Source: Thiosocius sp963753845 (GTDB lineage Bacteria > Pseudomonadota > Gammaproteobacteria > Chromatiales > Chromatiaceae). From it: a DNA stretch of 64,000 nt. Both the position numbers and the translations under genes were made by a program. Positions 45,730 through 55,186 of this stretch are shown piece by piece (position 1 is the first letter of the stretch; every line of letters begins with the position of its first letter). Under the pieces are notes generated by a model that searched no databases, was not told the DNA's origin, and was given only the letters and a program-made list of their open reading frames with translations. The stretch covers positions 62,001 through 126,000 of the forward strand of contig CAVWEI010000007.1 of the NCBI GenBank assembly GCA_963753845.1, read 5' to 3'.

Positions 45730-47277
45730 TCAGTGGTAGTAGCCGGGGCCGCGCACATTGGTGTGCAGCGGCAGTTCGGCCTGGCCGGTCTGGTCGTCGG
45801 GCAGCGGTTGCTGATCGAGCCCCTGCTTAAGGATCGAGGCGACGCTGCGATAGCTGGCCGAGTGGATCGCGAGTGCCCGTTGGCAGGCGGCCTCGAGGCG
45901 CGGCTTTGCCGTACCCGCGGGCTGAGCTTGAGCAGCCCCAGGCAGGCTGCGGTAGCCATGCTCGGGATGGGGCCGGTCGGTGAGCTGTTGCTTCGATGAC
46001 CTGGGCGGTGCAGGGTCCGATTGACTTTGCCCAGTTGAATGAAGCGCCCGGGCGACCAGTCGCGGTGTGCACGATGCGCCTTGGGCATATGCTCGGTCAG
46101 TGTCGTGTAGCGCCCCTGCCCGTGACGGGCATGGCTGGCGACACGCTGCCCCTTGTGCAGGACCTCGACGGTGGTCGCGCGTCAGGCGCACGTCCAGGGT
46201 CTGACCGACCAGGTTGTGCGGGACGCTGTAGAAGCGCTTGTCGACGGCGATGTGATAGTCGATGCCGGGCTTGGCCTTGCGCCACTCGGCGTAGTCGTAG
46301 GTGTCACGGGGTAACGGCTTGAGCGCTGGCCGGTCGATGGTCTCGAAGAGATCCCGACGGCTCTCGGTGCGGCCCTGAAAGGGCCGCTCGTTGAGCGCGG
46401 GTAACAGCGCCTTGATGGCGGCATTGAGCTCGGCCAGCGAGAAGAAGGTGTGGTGGCGCAGTCGGGCCAGGATCCAGCGCTCGACGACCTGCACCGCCAC
46501 CTCGGCCTTGGCCTTGTCTTTCGGCTTGTACGGCCGTGCCGGCAGCACGGCGGTGCCGTAGTGTGCGGCCATCTCGGCGTAGGTCGCATTGATGCCGGGC
46601 TCGTAGCGGTCGGCAAGATCAATCGCAGACTTCAGATTGTCCGGCACCAGCAGGGCCGGCACCCCGCCATAGAAGCGCCAGGGCACGCTGATGCGAGGCG
46701 ATCCAGTCCGGCAGCGACTGCGTGTAGGTCGCCTCGGCATAGGTATAGCTGGAGGCGCCGAGTACGGACACGAAGACCTGCGCCTCGCGGCTCTCGCCGG
46801 TGTGGCGATTGACGATCGGCACCGTCGGTCCGCAGTAATCGATAAACAGCTTGTCACCGGCCAGATGGACCTGGCGCAGGCTGCGTTTCTGCCGATCCCG
46901 CCACTGCCGATAACGGTGGCAGTACTGGCTGTAGCGATAGCCGCGACTCGCCGTGCACGGCGACATACTCGGCCCACAGCAACTGCAGGGTCACGCCCTT
47001 GCGCTTGAGTGCCTGATGCATCTGGAAGTAAGTCGGGCTCGACCAGACGGCTCGATGGTTGGCGGGCGGGAAACAACAGGGCTTCGAGCCGGGCCTGATC
47101 CACCCCCTCGGGCAACGGCCAGGTGATACCCAGCGCTTGCGTTGCCGAGACGTATTTGCCGACCGCCCCCTTGGACAGACCGCAGGCGCGGGCGATCTTC
47201 TCGTGGCTGAGCCGGGCGGCATATTTGAGGCGTAAGACCTCGATGATTTTCTTCATTGGAATCCTCGCTGCCGGCAC
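45730..47277 (-). pseudogene. istA: istA-type DDE transposase, frameshifted
   Basis: N-terminal HTH part MKKIIEVLRLKYAARLSHEKIARACGLSKGAVGKYV, then after a shift SPTYFQMHQALKRKGVTLQLLWAEY, then HLAGDKLFIDYCGPTVPIVN (first catalytic Asp), VFVSVLGASSYTYAEA, and back in the first frame VPALLVPDNLKSAI (second Asp region), YGTAVLPARPYKPKDKAKAEVAVQ (catalytic Glu region). At least three frame changes are needed between about 47060 and 46080, so this transposase is inactive. Confidence 0.8.
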
Positions 47278-47510
47278 CGTGTCCCCCTGCTGACAAAAGG
47301 ACGCGGTTATGCCGGGTAAAGTGAAAGAATTCCAGTGAGTTAGATGAGATTCCGGGGATCGTGACCGCGGATTCCGGCAACGTGACCGCGGATTCCGGAC
47401 ATGGCCCCGAAATCGGTCACGATAAAACGGAATGGCCGGTCACGTTCCCCCGGAATGACCGGTCACGATCAATCGGAATGGGCGGTCACGTTCGTCCGGA
47501 ATACGCGTGT

Positions 47511-47612
47511 TGCACGGCGATTAGTACATAACTCATTGACGGTTTTTCGGCTGACTCCCATCGCTTCTGCCAGTTGCCCCTGAGTCAGCGCCATGGGCAC
47601 GAGAAATTCCTG
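47511..47612 (-). pseudogene. higA-type antitoxin, 5' part
   Basis: Reads QEFLVPMALTQGQLAEAMGVSRKTVNELCTNRRA, the HTH half of a HigA antitoxin, interrupted at its last codon by the IS21-type element. Directly upstream is an in-frame TAG (47613-47615), where family members have codons of the N-terminal arm, so the gene was damaged at both ends. No higB is upstream, only the Fic gene. Confidence 0.8.
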
Positions 47613-47648
47613 CTAATCAATACGAAAATCACTGACTCACACAGTAAA

Positions 47649-48794
47649 TCATCTCTTCTCTAAACTAAGTCCGGTCGGATCGACAACAGCCAACTCATAG
47701 CGGGTTGTTCTGCCTCCACCTGGTAACGGGATGATCACACCCTTGGCAACCAGGTCAGAAAGATCGCGGCTGGCCGTTCTATTGGGACATTTGGTGATTG
47801 CTTCATATTTTCTGGTGGTTATTCCACCTTCAAAGCCTTTTCGACCTTCAGCGAATACCCGCGATACCATCCTGGCCTGCCGGTCATTCAACTGGTCGCC
47901 ATAAACTTCATAGAAACGCGTCTTGGCTAGTACAAAATTTACTTCTTCCCTGGCTATTTCCTGTGCCTTGATGACCATATCGGCAAAGTAATCAAGCCAA
48001 ACATTAACATCCAGGCTTCCACGGCTCGCTTTCTCCAGTTGCAGATAATAAGACTTTTTGTCTCCCTCTATCGCCGTGGCAAGACAAGCCGTGGTCGGAT
48101 AGCCGAGAGACTGCGAAAGCGCATGGTCAGCAATCGTCCTACCGACTCGCCCATTCCCATCATCGAAGGGATGAATCACTTCGAACCAGAGGTGTGCAAT
48201 ACCTGCTCGGGCAATCCCTGGTATCTTCTTTGCACCTTTCGAACGGCTGATCTTGTTGTACCAGTCGATGAATCTCGCCATTTCTTCAGGCACCTGAGTT
48301 GCTGGCGGGGCTTCATAGTGAACCTTTTCCCGACCGTAAGGCCCGCTCACTATTTGCATTGGCGAAGGATCGTTGCGGTATGCACCTCGCAAAATTGGCG
48401 TGTAGCGCTGTTCCGGGACAGCCATGGATTGCCACTTGCCCAGCAGATCATGTGTCAGGGGTATTTGCCAGTTTTTGCGAACGTCCACCAGCAGCGAAGC
48501 AGCACCTGCCGCTTTCTGGTCTGAGTTGTCTGGTAGCGTATCCGATGTAATTAAAGAGAGTAGAGATGACCTGACCGATTCTCTATCCAGATCCTCGCCC
48601 TCAATGGCGCTGGTTTTGATGGCCTCGGAAAGCATCAAATCGATCGTGGCATCCTCTTGGGACGCCATTGGCAGAGCCTCAAAGCGGCCGGCCAGACGCT
48701 CTGAGTTTATGCGAAATTCAAGCTCCCGGTCATTGAGCGCGCGATTGTCATAGCGAAAATCTGGCCAGTCGGGCTGTTGCCATATCCATTTCAT
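47649..48794 (-). CDS. Fic-family protein with N-terminal DUF4172-like domain
   Basis: A 381-aa protein. The Fic core HPFDDGNGRVGR at 208-219 carries the catalytic His208 and the phosphate-binding glycines. TSAIEGE at 61-67 is an N-terminal inhibitory helix motif ((S/T)xxxE(G/N), Glu65), so activity is self-restrained as in class II Fic proteins. The N-terminal 90 residues (WIWQQPDWPDFRYDN) fit DUF4172. A winged-helix-like region follows at the C-terminus (GITTRKYEAITKCPNRTASRDLSDLVAKGVI). These AMP-transferases modify Ser/Thr/Tyr residues of proteins. Two dyads lie upstream (48868-48941). Confidence 0.88.
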   Translation of the reverse strand: MKWIWQQPDWPDFRYDNRALNDRELEFRINSERLAGRFEALPMASQEDATIDLMLSEAIKTSAIEGEDLDRESVRSSLLSLITSDTLPDNSDQKAAGAASLLVDVRKNWQIPLTHDLLGKWQSMAVPEQRYTPILRGAYRNDPSPMQIVSGPYGREKVHYEAPPATQVPEEMARFIDWYNKISRSKGAKKIPGIARAGIAHLWFEVIHPFDDGNGRVGRTIADHALSQSLGYPTTACLATAIEGDKKSYYLQLEKASRGSLDVNVWLDYFADMVIKAQEIAREEVNFVLAKTRFYEVYGDQLNDRQARMVSRVFAEGRKGFEGGITTRKYEAITKCPNRTASRDLSDLVAKGVIIPLPGGGRTTRYELAVVDPTGLSLEKR

Positions 48795-48867
48795 GCGTCA
48801 CATCCATGTGCCGCACCCTGACGAGCGGCCTTAGGCCGTGCAAACTGTCGATCCTGCCACTTTGTCA

Positions 48868-48941
48868 TGGCGTGATTTTAGCACTTATTCACGCCACATT
48901 ATGGGTTATTGTTGGCGTGATTATAGGCCATAATCACGCCA
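48868..48941 (-). promoter_or_regulatory. Two operator-like dyads upstream of the Fic gene
   Basis: TGGCGTGA...TCACGCCA (48868-48875, 48889-48896) and a perfect 12-bp inverted repeat TGGCGTGATTAT/ATAATCACGCCA with a 5-base spacer (48913-48924, 48930-48941). Both share the half-site TGGCGTGA. They lie 74-147 bases upstream of the Fic start. The C-terminal winged-helix region of the Fic protein makes autoregulation plausible. A weaker trace of the same half-site is seen near 56490. Confidence 0.65.
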
Positions 48942-49388
48942 CACCCGTTCGAGAAAAGAAATATGAACGCCGTCAATACCATGACTGCACCAATCCGACT
49001 CTCGTGGTATCGCTAGTTTCTAATTTCAACACGCGGCAAATACCATGAAAAATACCATTGATGATACAGATTATATTATTGATTAGAGTTGTTTTATCGC
49101 TATATTTCAATGAGTTACAAATCCACCCTACTCCCACTCTATCGTAAACGAGCCATTTTTACAATTTATAATCAATGGCTTACTTGTAGGCGCTGGTGGT
49201 AATACCATGAAAAATACCATGTTCAGAAATTTCTTGAAATGGCTCATTTTCTCCATAAATCCGTAAGTACTCAATGTCTCTTTCGAACACTATTCCGTAA
49301 GGATATCTGCTTTGATTGTGCAAGCCTGATTGGGCTACGTCTAAAAAACCTGTTGCCATGGTCCCATTGTGGGACTATTATTTAAAGC
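48942..49388 (-). repeat. guaA-3'-end attachment-like site 3 with arms on both sides
   Basis: No gene is supported between the Fic dyads and the HigB start. The core 49131-49144 reads T-I-E-W-E-stop on the minus strand. Arm repeats TACCATGAAAAATACCAT lie at 49041-49058 (left) and 49203-49220 (right). The left arm also shares ATTGATGATACAGATTATATTATTGATT-type sequence (positions 49057-49084) with sites 4 and 5. With arms on both sides it has an attP-like or element-element junction layout. Confidence 0.7.
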
Positions 49389-49691
49389 ATGCGAATCATC
49401 GCACTGTCGACGCTGAAAGCCTTCTGGGAAGAGAACCCGGAGTATCACGATGCCAAGGAGCCAACATTGGCTTGGCACCGTCATGCTTTGCATGCCGACT
49501 GGAATTCACCTGCTGAGGTAAAGCAGGACTTCAGAAATGCCAGCATCCTTAAAGATGGCCGAGTGGTGTTCAATATTGCGGGGAATAAGTATCGACTTGT
49601 CGTCTGGATCAACTACGCCTACGGGGTTGTATACATCCGCTTTATTGGCACTCACGCTCGGTACGACAAGATTGATGTGCAAACCATTTAA
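49389..49691 (+). CDS. higB: HigB-type mRNA interferase toxin
   Basis: A 100-aa protein, MRIIALSTLKAFWEENPEYHDAKEPTLAWHRHA..., with NKYRLVVWINYAYGVVYIRFIGTHARYDKID: the HigB family (YafO/RelE-related ribosome-dependent mRNase). Toxin-first order with a HigA antitoxin 17 bases downstream is typical. Confidence 0.9.
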   Translation: MRIIALSTLKAFWEENPEYHDAKEPTLAWHRHALHADWNSPAEVKQDFRNASILKDGRVVFNIAGNKYRLVVWINYAYGVVYIRFIGTHARYDKIDVQTI

Positions 49692-49708
49692 CCGCCGGAG
49701 GACTGATT

Positions 49709-50077
49709 ATGGACATCAAACCGATTAAAACTGATGCCGACTACCGCGCGGCATTAAAAGAAGTTGAAAGTCTGATGATGGCAGGGCCTGATACGCCAGA
49801 AGGCGAAAAGCTGGATGTCATGGTTACTCTCATTGAGGCCTATGAATCCAAGCACTTTCCGATGGACTTGCCTGATCCTGTTGAGGCGATCAAGTTCGAA
49901 ATGGAACGCAAGGGCTTAACCGTAAAAGACCTGGAGCCGATGATCGGCAAAAGTAATCGCGTTTACGAGATCCTGAATCACAAGCGCTCGCTGACTTTGA
50001 AGATGATCTGGAAGCTCCACGAAGGCTTGGGTATTCCTGCTGAGTCGTTGATCAAACCACCTCAAGTTCATGCCTAA
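49709..50077 (+). CDS. higA: HigA-type antitoxin (XRE helix-turn-helix)
   Basis: A 122-aa protein. An N-terminal helical part (DIKPIKTDADYRAALKEVESLMMAGPDTPEGEKLDVMVTLIEAYE) precedes the HTH: LTVKDLEPMIGKSNRVYEILNHKRSLTLKMIWKLHEGLGIPAESL. This is the COG5499-type HigA that partners HigB. A GGAGG ribosome-binding site precedes ATG 49709. Its last 8 bases overlap the start of the primase-helicase gene, so all three are probably one operon under HigA control. Confidence 0.9.
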   Translation: MDIKPIKTDADYRAALKEVESLMMAGPDTPEGEKLDVMVTLIEAYESKHFPMDLPDPVEAIKFEMERKGLTVKDLEPMIGKSNRVYEILNHKRSLTLKMIWKLHEGLGIPAESLIKPPQVHA

Positions 50078-52499
50078 TCAATATCCCAGCGGAGATAAAT
50101 TTCATGATATCTCCGCTATCGATTCGAGGCTGGCTGATCTGGAACAGGAAAAGCAGCAGCTCATCGCGCTCAGAGCAGAGTTGCAAAAATCGAAGCCGTT
50201 ACCTTCCATTTCAGATTACTTTTCTCCAGAACAAAAGATAGCAATTTTCAAGGACCTTTTTCGTGGCCGCACCGATATTTTTGCCAATCGTTGGCAAAAC
50301 CAGCGAGGACGAAGTGGCTATTCCGTAGCCTGTGACAACGAGTGGGTTCAGGGTGTCTGCAACAAACCGAGGATCAAATGCCTTGACTGTACTCACCGCC
50401 AGTTTAGCCAGTTAAACGATCAGGTCATCTATCGCCACTTGGCAGGTCAGCAGGTTGTTGGCCTGTACCCCCTACTGCAAGACAACACCTGCCACTTGCT
50501 GGCCGCCGACTTCGACAAAGGGAACTGGCAAGATGAAGTGAAAGCGATGTCCAGAGCTTGTACCGAATATGGCGTACCTCACGCAGTCGAGATTTCACGC
50601 TCCGGGAATGGCGCGCACTTATGGATATTTTTCGATGACAATGTGCCCGCCAATGAAGCACGCTTGCTGGGATTTGGTCTCCTTGATAAAGCGATGGAGG
50701 TTTATCCAAACCTGTCTTTCGACTCCTATGACAGATTGTTTCCCAATCAGGACATTCTGCCTGAAGGGGGATTCGGCAACTTGATTGCATTACCACTACA
50801 GCGCGAAGCCAGGCAAGCAGGCAATAGCTCATTTGTCGATAAAGAATTGAATGTCATTGAAGATCAATGGCAGCACCTCGCACAGATAAGGAGACTCTCC
50901 AGGCCTGAGCTAAATAAGCTTCTTTCGCAGATTTCTCCCAACGGAAACCTGATTTCAGAGCAGGAGGTCACTGAGACCCGACCACCCTGGGAGATAACAG
51001 CAAAACCCAAACCACTGGCTTTGGAAAGCCCGCCTCAACAGATAACCATAACGCTGGCCAACCACATCTACTTTGAGGTAAAGGCACTGCCAAGCACCCT
51101 TTTAGCAAGACTAAGGCGTCTAGCCAGCTTTTCGAATCCGGTTTTCTTTAAAACACAGGCGCTTCGCTTTTCTACCCACGGCATCCCGCGATTCATTTCT
51201 TGCGCACGCATTGAACGTGGCTACTTGGCACTGCCTCGCGGGTGTTTGGATGATGCGCTCGCGTTATTGAGAGAGAATAATATAGACGTTCAAATCAATG
51301 ACAAGCGTGAATTGGGCACTAAACTTTCAGGCATGAAGCCATTGTTAACATTGAAGAAAAATCAGCAGGCCGCCGTTAAAGAAATGAGCAAGCACGATGC
51401 AGGAATACTGCACGCCCCTACAGCGTTTGGAAAAACCGTGACAGCTATCGGAATGATCGCCAAGCGCAATATAAACACGCTCATTCTTGTGCACAGTCGC
51501 CAACTGCTTGATCAATGGCAGGAAAGACTGCGCTCGTTTTTACCAGAAGCGGAGATCGGCGTCATCCGCGGCGGAAAGAAAAAGCCGACCGGTATCATTG
51601 ATATAGCAACGTATCAAAGCCTGATTAACAAGAAAGACAATACCATTTCTCCCGTTGTTCAGGACTATGGGCATGTGATAGTTGATGAATGCCACCACGT
51701 ATCCGCGCCGCGCTTTGAAATGGTATTGAACGAAGTTCGAGCGAAATATGTGCTCGGCCTTACTGCTACCCCAGAAAGACAGGACGGCCACCAGAAGATC
51801 ATCTTTATGGCTGCCGGCCCCATACGGCACAAAGTTAAAAGCTCAAGTGAAGGGAAGTTCGAGCAAGAAGTACAAGTCCATCAGCGCTATGATGCACCCC
51901 CGCTGCATCTTACCCAACCCGAGGAGCATCCAAAAATTACAGATGCCTACCGATGGATCATGGAAAACGAAGCACGAACGCGGCGAATTACGTCAGATGT
52001 GATTGATAGTGTTCACGAAAACAGGCACCCAATCGTCCTCACTGAAAGGCGCGAACATGCCGAGATGATTAACAACCTTCTCAAAGAAAACGGTATTGAT
52101 TCCATCATATTGAAAGGCGCAATGAAAGCCGCTGAACGCAAGCGAGTTGAAGAGCATTTGCATTCGGCGCAGGTTGTGGTCGCCACCGGAAAGTATGTGG
52201 GAGAGGGTTTTGACCTGCCCAGGCTGGATACACTGTTTCTTGCCATGCCCATCGCCTGGAAAGGCTCGCTGGCTCAGTATGCGGGAAGAATTCACCGGGA
52301 ATCAGACGGTAAAACCCAAGTAACGATTCACGATTACGTTGACTGCGGCCTCCCCATGCTCCAACGCATGTTCAATAAGCGCGAAAAAAGCTACAAGGCA
52401 ATGGGCTATACCATCTTGTTCTCGGGTGAATCAGCCAGCACGGATAAGGCAAAGCAACTTGAAGCTGCGCTGTTTCCGGATTGCTCCAGAGCGCCCTGA
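50070..52499 (+). CDS. TOTE-type primase-helicase (AEP + superfamily 2 helicase)
   Basis: An 809-aa protein. Residues 14-40 are a coiled coil. Residues about 55-265 form an archaeo-eukaryotic primase domain: cysteines C97, C104 and C107 near a zinc-like loop, the metal motif AADFD (D147 and D149), and SGNGAHLWIFFDD with the [ST]xH-like His183. Residues about 425-790 are an SF2 helicase: HAPTAFGKT at 448-456, VIVDECHHVSAP (DEAH-type box 538-547), LGLTATPERQDG and QYAGRIHRESDGKTQV. This AEP-helicase fusion is the core of TOTE conflict systems, mobile or defence-linked loci. Overlap with higA suggests joint regulation. Not a phage replisome as no other phage genes are near. Confidence 0.8.
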   Translation: MPNQYPSGDKFHDISAIDSRLADLEQEKQQLIALRAELQKSKPLPSISDYFSPEQKIAIFKDLFRGRTDIFANRWQNQRGRSGYSVACDNEWVQGVCNKPRIKCLDCTHRQFSQLNDQVIYRHLAGQQVVGLYPLLQDNTCHLLAADFDKGNWQDEVKAMSRACTEYGVPHAVEISRSGNGAHLWIFFDDNVPANEARLLGFGLLDKAMEVYPNLSFDSYDRLFPNQDILPEGGFGNLIALPLQREARQAGNSSFVDKELNVIEDQWQHLAQIRRLSRPELNKLLSQISPNGNLISEQEVTETRPPWEITAKPKPLALESPPQQITITLANHIYFEVKALPSTLLARLRRLASFSNPVFFKTQALRFSTHGIPRFISCARIERGYLALPRGCLDDALALLRENNIDVQINDKRELGTKLSGMKPLLTLKKNQQAAVKEMSKHDAGILHAPTAFGKTVTAIGMIAKRNINTLILVHSRQLLDQWQERLRSFLPEAEIGVIRGGKKKPTGIIDIATYQSLINKKDNTISPVVQDYGHVIVDECHHVSAPRFEMVLNEVRAKYVLGLTATPERQDGHQKIIFMAAGPIRHKVKSSSEGKFEQEVQVHQRYDAPPLHLTQPEEHPKITDAYRWIMENEARTRRITSDVIDSVHENRHPIVLTERREHAEMINNLLKENGIDSIILKGAMKAAERKRVEEHLHSAQVVVATGKYVGEGFDLPRLDTLFLAMPIAWKGSLAQYAGRIHRESDGKTQVTIHDYVDCGLPMLQRMFNKREKSYKAMGYTILFSGESASTDKAKQLEAALFPDCSRAP

Positions 52500-52885
52500 G
52501 TTCGAGCTCCCTGATACCATGACAAACTCAATTATCTTTTCATGGTATCGATGTTCTCTGCCTTGCTACGAACAACATATACCATGAAAAATACCATTGA
52601 GATGCAGAATATATTGTTGATTAGATCTATTTAATTTTTATCAATCAGTGGGTTAAAAATTTCGGTCACTCCCACTCGATTGTAAATAAGCCATTTTTGT
52701 ACTTTATTTTCAAAGACTTATTTTCCTGCTAATTGGTAATACCATGGAAAATACCATGCTCAGGAAATCCTTCGAAATACTCGAAAAAATTGCCGATTGA
52801 ACACTTCTAGATAGCGCCCTAGGCGCACCTTCCGGGCTTTGACTTCCAGGTGTATCCCCTCCTGCTCCTACAGGTAACGGATCAA
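52500..52885 (-). repeat. guaA-3'-end attachment-like site 4 with arms and decayed antitoxin end
   Basis: The core 52669-52682 reads T-I-E-W-E-stop on the minus strand. Arm repeats: TACCATGAAAAATACCAT (52580-52597) on the left and TACCATGGAAAATACCAT (52740-52757) on the right. A decayed copy of the HigA-like antitoxin 3' end follows at 52826-52880. There is no coding gene in this 386-base stretch. Confidence 0.7.
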
Positions 52886-52902
52886 CGTACCAGACGCAAT
52901 AT

Positions 52903-52951
52903 TGGCTAATTGGCAATAACATTGACAATTAGCCATTTTCTAACTCATAAT
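52903..52951 (+). promoter_or_regulatory. Promoter overlapped by a perfect 10-bp dyad, ahead of the ATPase operon
   Basis: TTGACA (52922-52927) and CATAAT (52946-52951) are 18 bases apart and 29 bases from the GTG start. The dyad TGGCTAATTG/CAATTAGCCA (52903-52912, 52926-52935) overlaps the -35 box. A repressor bound here would block transcription. Which protein would bind is unknown. Confidence 0.6.
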
Positions 52952-52980
52952 GCAGGCATGTAAAGCAACCAGAAACCACC

Positions 52981-54048
52981 GTGACCTACATCCCCCGGAA
53001 CGCAGAATCCAGGCTTCAACACTTCGCCAGCGGCTATCCAGTGGTTGTGGTCACCGGGCCTCGCCAGTCCGGCAAGTCCACTCTGGTGAGGCATGCCTTT
53101 CCCGATCACCATTATGTATCGCTTGAAGATCTCGACCAAAGGGAATTTGCTGAAACGGATCCGCATGGTTTTTTGAATCAATTCAGCGGGGGCGCCATCC
53201 TGGACGAGGCGCAACGCTGCCCTGCCCTGTTTTCTTATCTCCAGACACGCGTCGATGAACGGCAACAACCCGGCGCATTTATCCTGACGGGATCCCAGCA
53301 GTTCGGCCTGTTATCAGGCATCACGCAAAGTCTGGCAGGCAGGGCCGCATTGCTGACGCTGTTACCCATGACCTACGGCGAATTGCAGCGCGCAGGAAAA
53401 ATCGGTCAGAACCTCGACAAGATACTTTTTGATGGTGCGTTCCCCCCTATCTTCGACCGCGGACTCGAACCGCACCCCTGGCATGGAAACTATGTGCGCA
53501 CTTACCTGGAACGAGACGTCCGACAATTGATCAAGGTACAGGATCTGGGCACATTTCAACGCTTTCTAAAATTGTGCGCGGGCCGGACCGGACAACTCCT
53601 CAATCTTTCCTCGCTGGCCAATGACTGTGGCATTACACACAACACAGCCAAAGCCTGGATATCCGTACTGGAAGCCAGTTATATCGTGCATCTGTTGCCA
53701 CCGCATCACCAGAATTTCAACAAGCGTTTGGTCAAAACACCCAAACTCTATTTTCTGGATACGGGTCTTGCCACCTGGCTGCTCGGCATCCAAAACAGCG
53801 AGCAACTGGCTACCCACGTTCAACGGGGCGCCTTGTTCGAATCCTGGGTCATAAGTGAATTGCTTAAGGTCCGTTATAACGCGGGCGAAACCTCGAACCT
53901 TTACTTCTGGCGTGATCGTTCGGGACACGAGTTGGATCTGCTGATTGACCATGGAACCCATCTGTCACCGCTGGAAATCAAATCCGGGCAAACCATCAAC
54001 AAGGATTACTTCAAGGGGCTGGAGTTTTGGAAAAAGTCTGGCAGGTGA
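52981..54048 (+). CDS. AAA+ ATPase with DUF4143, C-terminus frameshifted
   Basis: Walker A VTGPRQSGKSTLV (24-36), Walker B GGAILDEAQR, sensor FILTGSQQFGLL, followed by the DUF4143 part (FERDVR-like YLERDVRQLIKVQDLGTFQRFL, LFESWVISELLKVRYN, YFWRDRSGHELDLLID, PLEIKSGQTINKDYFKGL). As sequenced it ends at 54048 after 355 aa. Reading through the A run 54031-54035 with one A less gives the normal family ending GKAWLVYGGDSRQIRSVVTVLPW to 54157, overlapping the SEC-C gene by 4 bases. Starts with GTG. These ATPases are common orphan accessory genes of unknown task. Confidence 0.8.
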   Translation: MTYIPRNAESRLQHFASGYPVVVVTGPRQSGKSTLVRHAFPDHHYVSLEDLDQREFAETDPHGFLNQFSGGAILDEAQRCPALFSYLQTRVDERQQPGAFILTGSQQFGLLSGITQSLAGRAALLTLLPMTYGELQRAGKIGQNLDKILFDGAFPPIFDRGLEPHPWHGNYVRTYLERDVRQLIKVQDLGTFQRFLKLCAGRTGQLLNLSSLANDCGITHNTAKAWISVLEASYIVHLLPPHHQNFNKRLVKTPKLYFLDTGLATWLLGIQNSEQLATHVQRGALFESWVISELLKVRYNAGETSNLYFWRDRSGHELDLLIDHGTHLSPLEIKSGQTINKDYFKGLEFWKKSGR

Positions 54049-54153
54049 AACCGCCGGAAAGGCGTGGCTGGTTTACGGCGGTGACAGTCGACAGATACGC
54101 TCTGTTGTCACTGTACTACCGTGGCATGAAATCGACTCTGAGCAGATCGTGAT

Positions 54154-55177
54154 ATGAAAACATCGGGCATCGGACGCAATGATCCCTGCCCTTGCGGCAG
54201 CGGAAAGAAATTCAAGTACTGCTGCCTGGGCAAGGAGAGCGGCACGGCATCCAGCCATGGCGCGGCGGGCATGTCCGAATCCTTGCGCAAAGCACTCGAA
54301 GGCCGGCAATTCAACTCGCTGGAAGAGGCGCAGGCATTTCTAGACCAAATTACCCAACAGCAAAACCGTCGGCAGCTGGACGAATTTCACGGTTTATCGC
54401 CCGAGCAGATGCACCGGATACTGAATTTTCCATTCGCATCACAGGGACTGGTACGTTTTGAGGATGTGCTCGATGCCAACCCGGTCGCGCCGGTACTGAC
54501 CCTGTTCAAGCTACTGACGGACGCGATCGGCGGAGCAGGGCCTCAAACCGACCGCCAAGGGCAACCTGCCGCGCAACTTCTGCCGCGAGGCCGCCCTGAC
54601 CTACTGGGGTAAACATAAATATCGGGAAAACACCCGTTTTCGTGGCATCAATCGGGAGGAGGATTTTGACGATCTGCATGTCACCCGCCTTGTGGCCGAA
54701 CTGGCGGGGTTGATTCGCAAATACAAGGGCCGGTTCATCCTCAGCCGCGATTGTCGCCGGCTGCTGGCCGGGGACGGCATGACCACCATCTATCTCAAAC
54801 TGTTCAGGGCCTATGTCGAACAGTTCAACTGGGCATACAGGGACGGCTATCCTGAGTTGCGATTCATGCAGAGCGCCTTCCTGTTCACACTTTACCTGCT
54901 CACCCGCTACGGTGACGCCTGGCGGCCACAGGCATTTTATGAAAATGCCTTCCTGGGCGCCTTTCCGCGGCTGTTGGATGAAGTGCCACCGAGCCAGGTA
55001 ATTTCCCCCGATGAGACAGTGCGCCGCGGTTACACCTGGCGTTCGCTGGTGCATTTCGCAGACTTTATGGGTCTGGCGACGGTGGAGCCGGTTTCCAACG
55101 AGCTCCTGTGTCACGAGTACCGGGTAAAGGCCTTGCCGTTACTGGACCAGATCGTTCAATTTCAGCTTCCCAGGTAA
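54154..55177 (+). pseudogene. SEC-C motif protein, one-base frameshift
   Basis: Begins MKTSGIGRNDPCPCGSGKKF; the SEC-C zinc motif CxC...CC is C12, C14, C23, C24. The first frame stops matching after LLTDAIGG; one extra G at about 54529-54533 is needed. The next frame gives GLKPTAKGNLPRNFCREAAL, LVAELAGLIRKYKGRFIL, then ends RVKALPLLDQIVQFQLPR. Corrected length is 340 aa. The central region RKALEGRQFNSLEEAQAFL resembles no named catalytic domain. ATG 54154 overlaps the corrected ATPase stop (ATGA), so it is the second gene of an operon. Confidence 0.7.
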
Positions 55178-55186
55178 CAGTTCGTT

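Larger units (their letters stand above)
44864..47510. mobile_element. IS21-family insertion sequence, decayed, inserted in higA
   Basis: About 2.65 kb with istA and istB homologues in the same orientation and multiple terminal repeats. The left end reads GCGTATTCCGCTGAAGGTGACC and the right end, in reverse complement, GCGTATTCCGGACGAACGTGACC. Inside both ends short CGGTCACG/CGGAAT units recur (at least four on the right, 47415-47500), as in IS21-type multiple transposase-binding sites. It separates the two halves of higA. I could not fix the target duplication because the outermost bases differ between ends. Both transposition genes are frameshifted. Confidence 0.85.
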
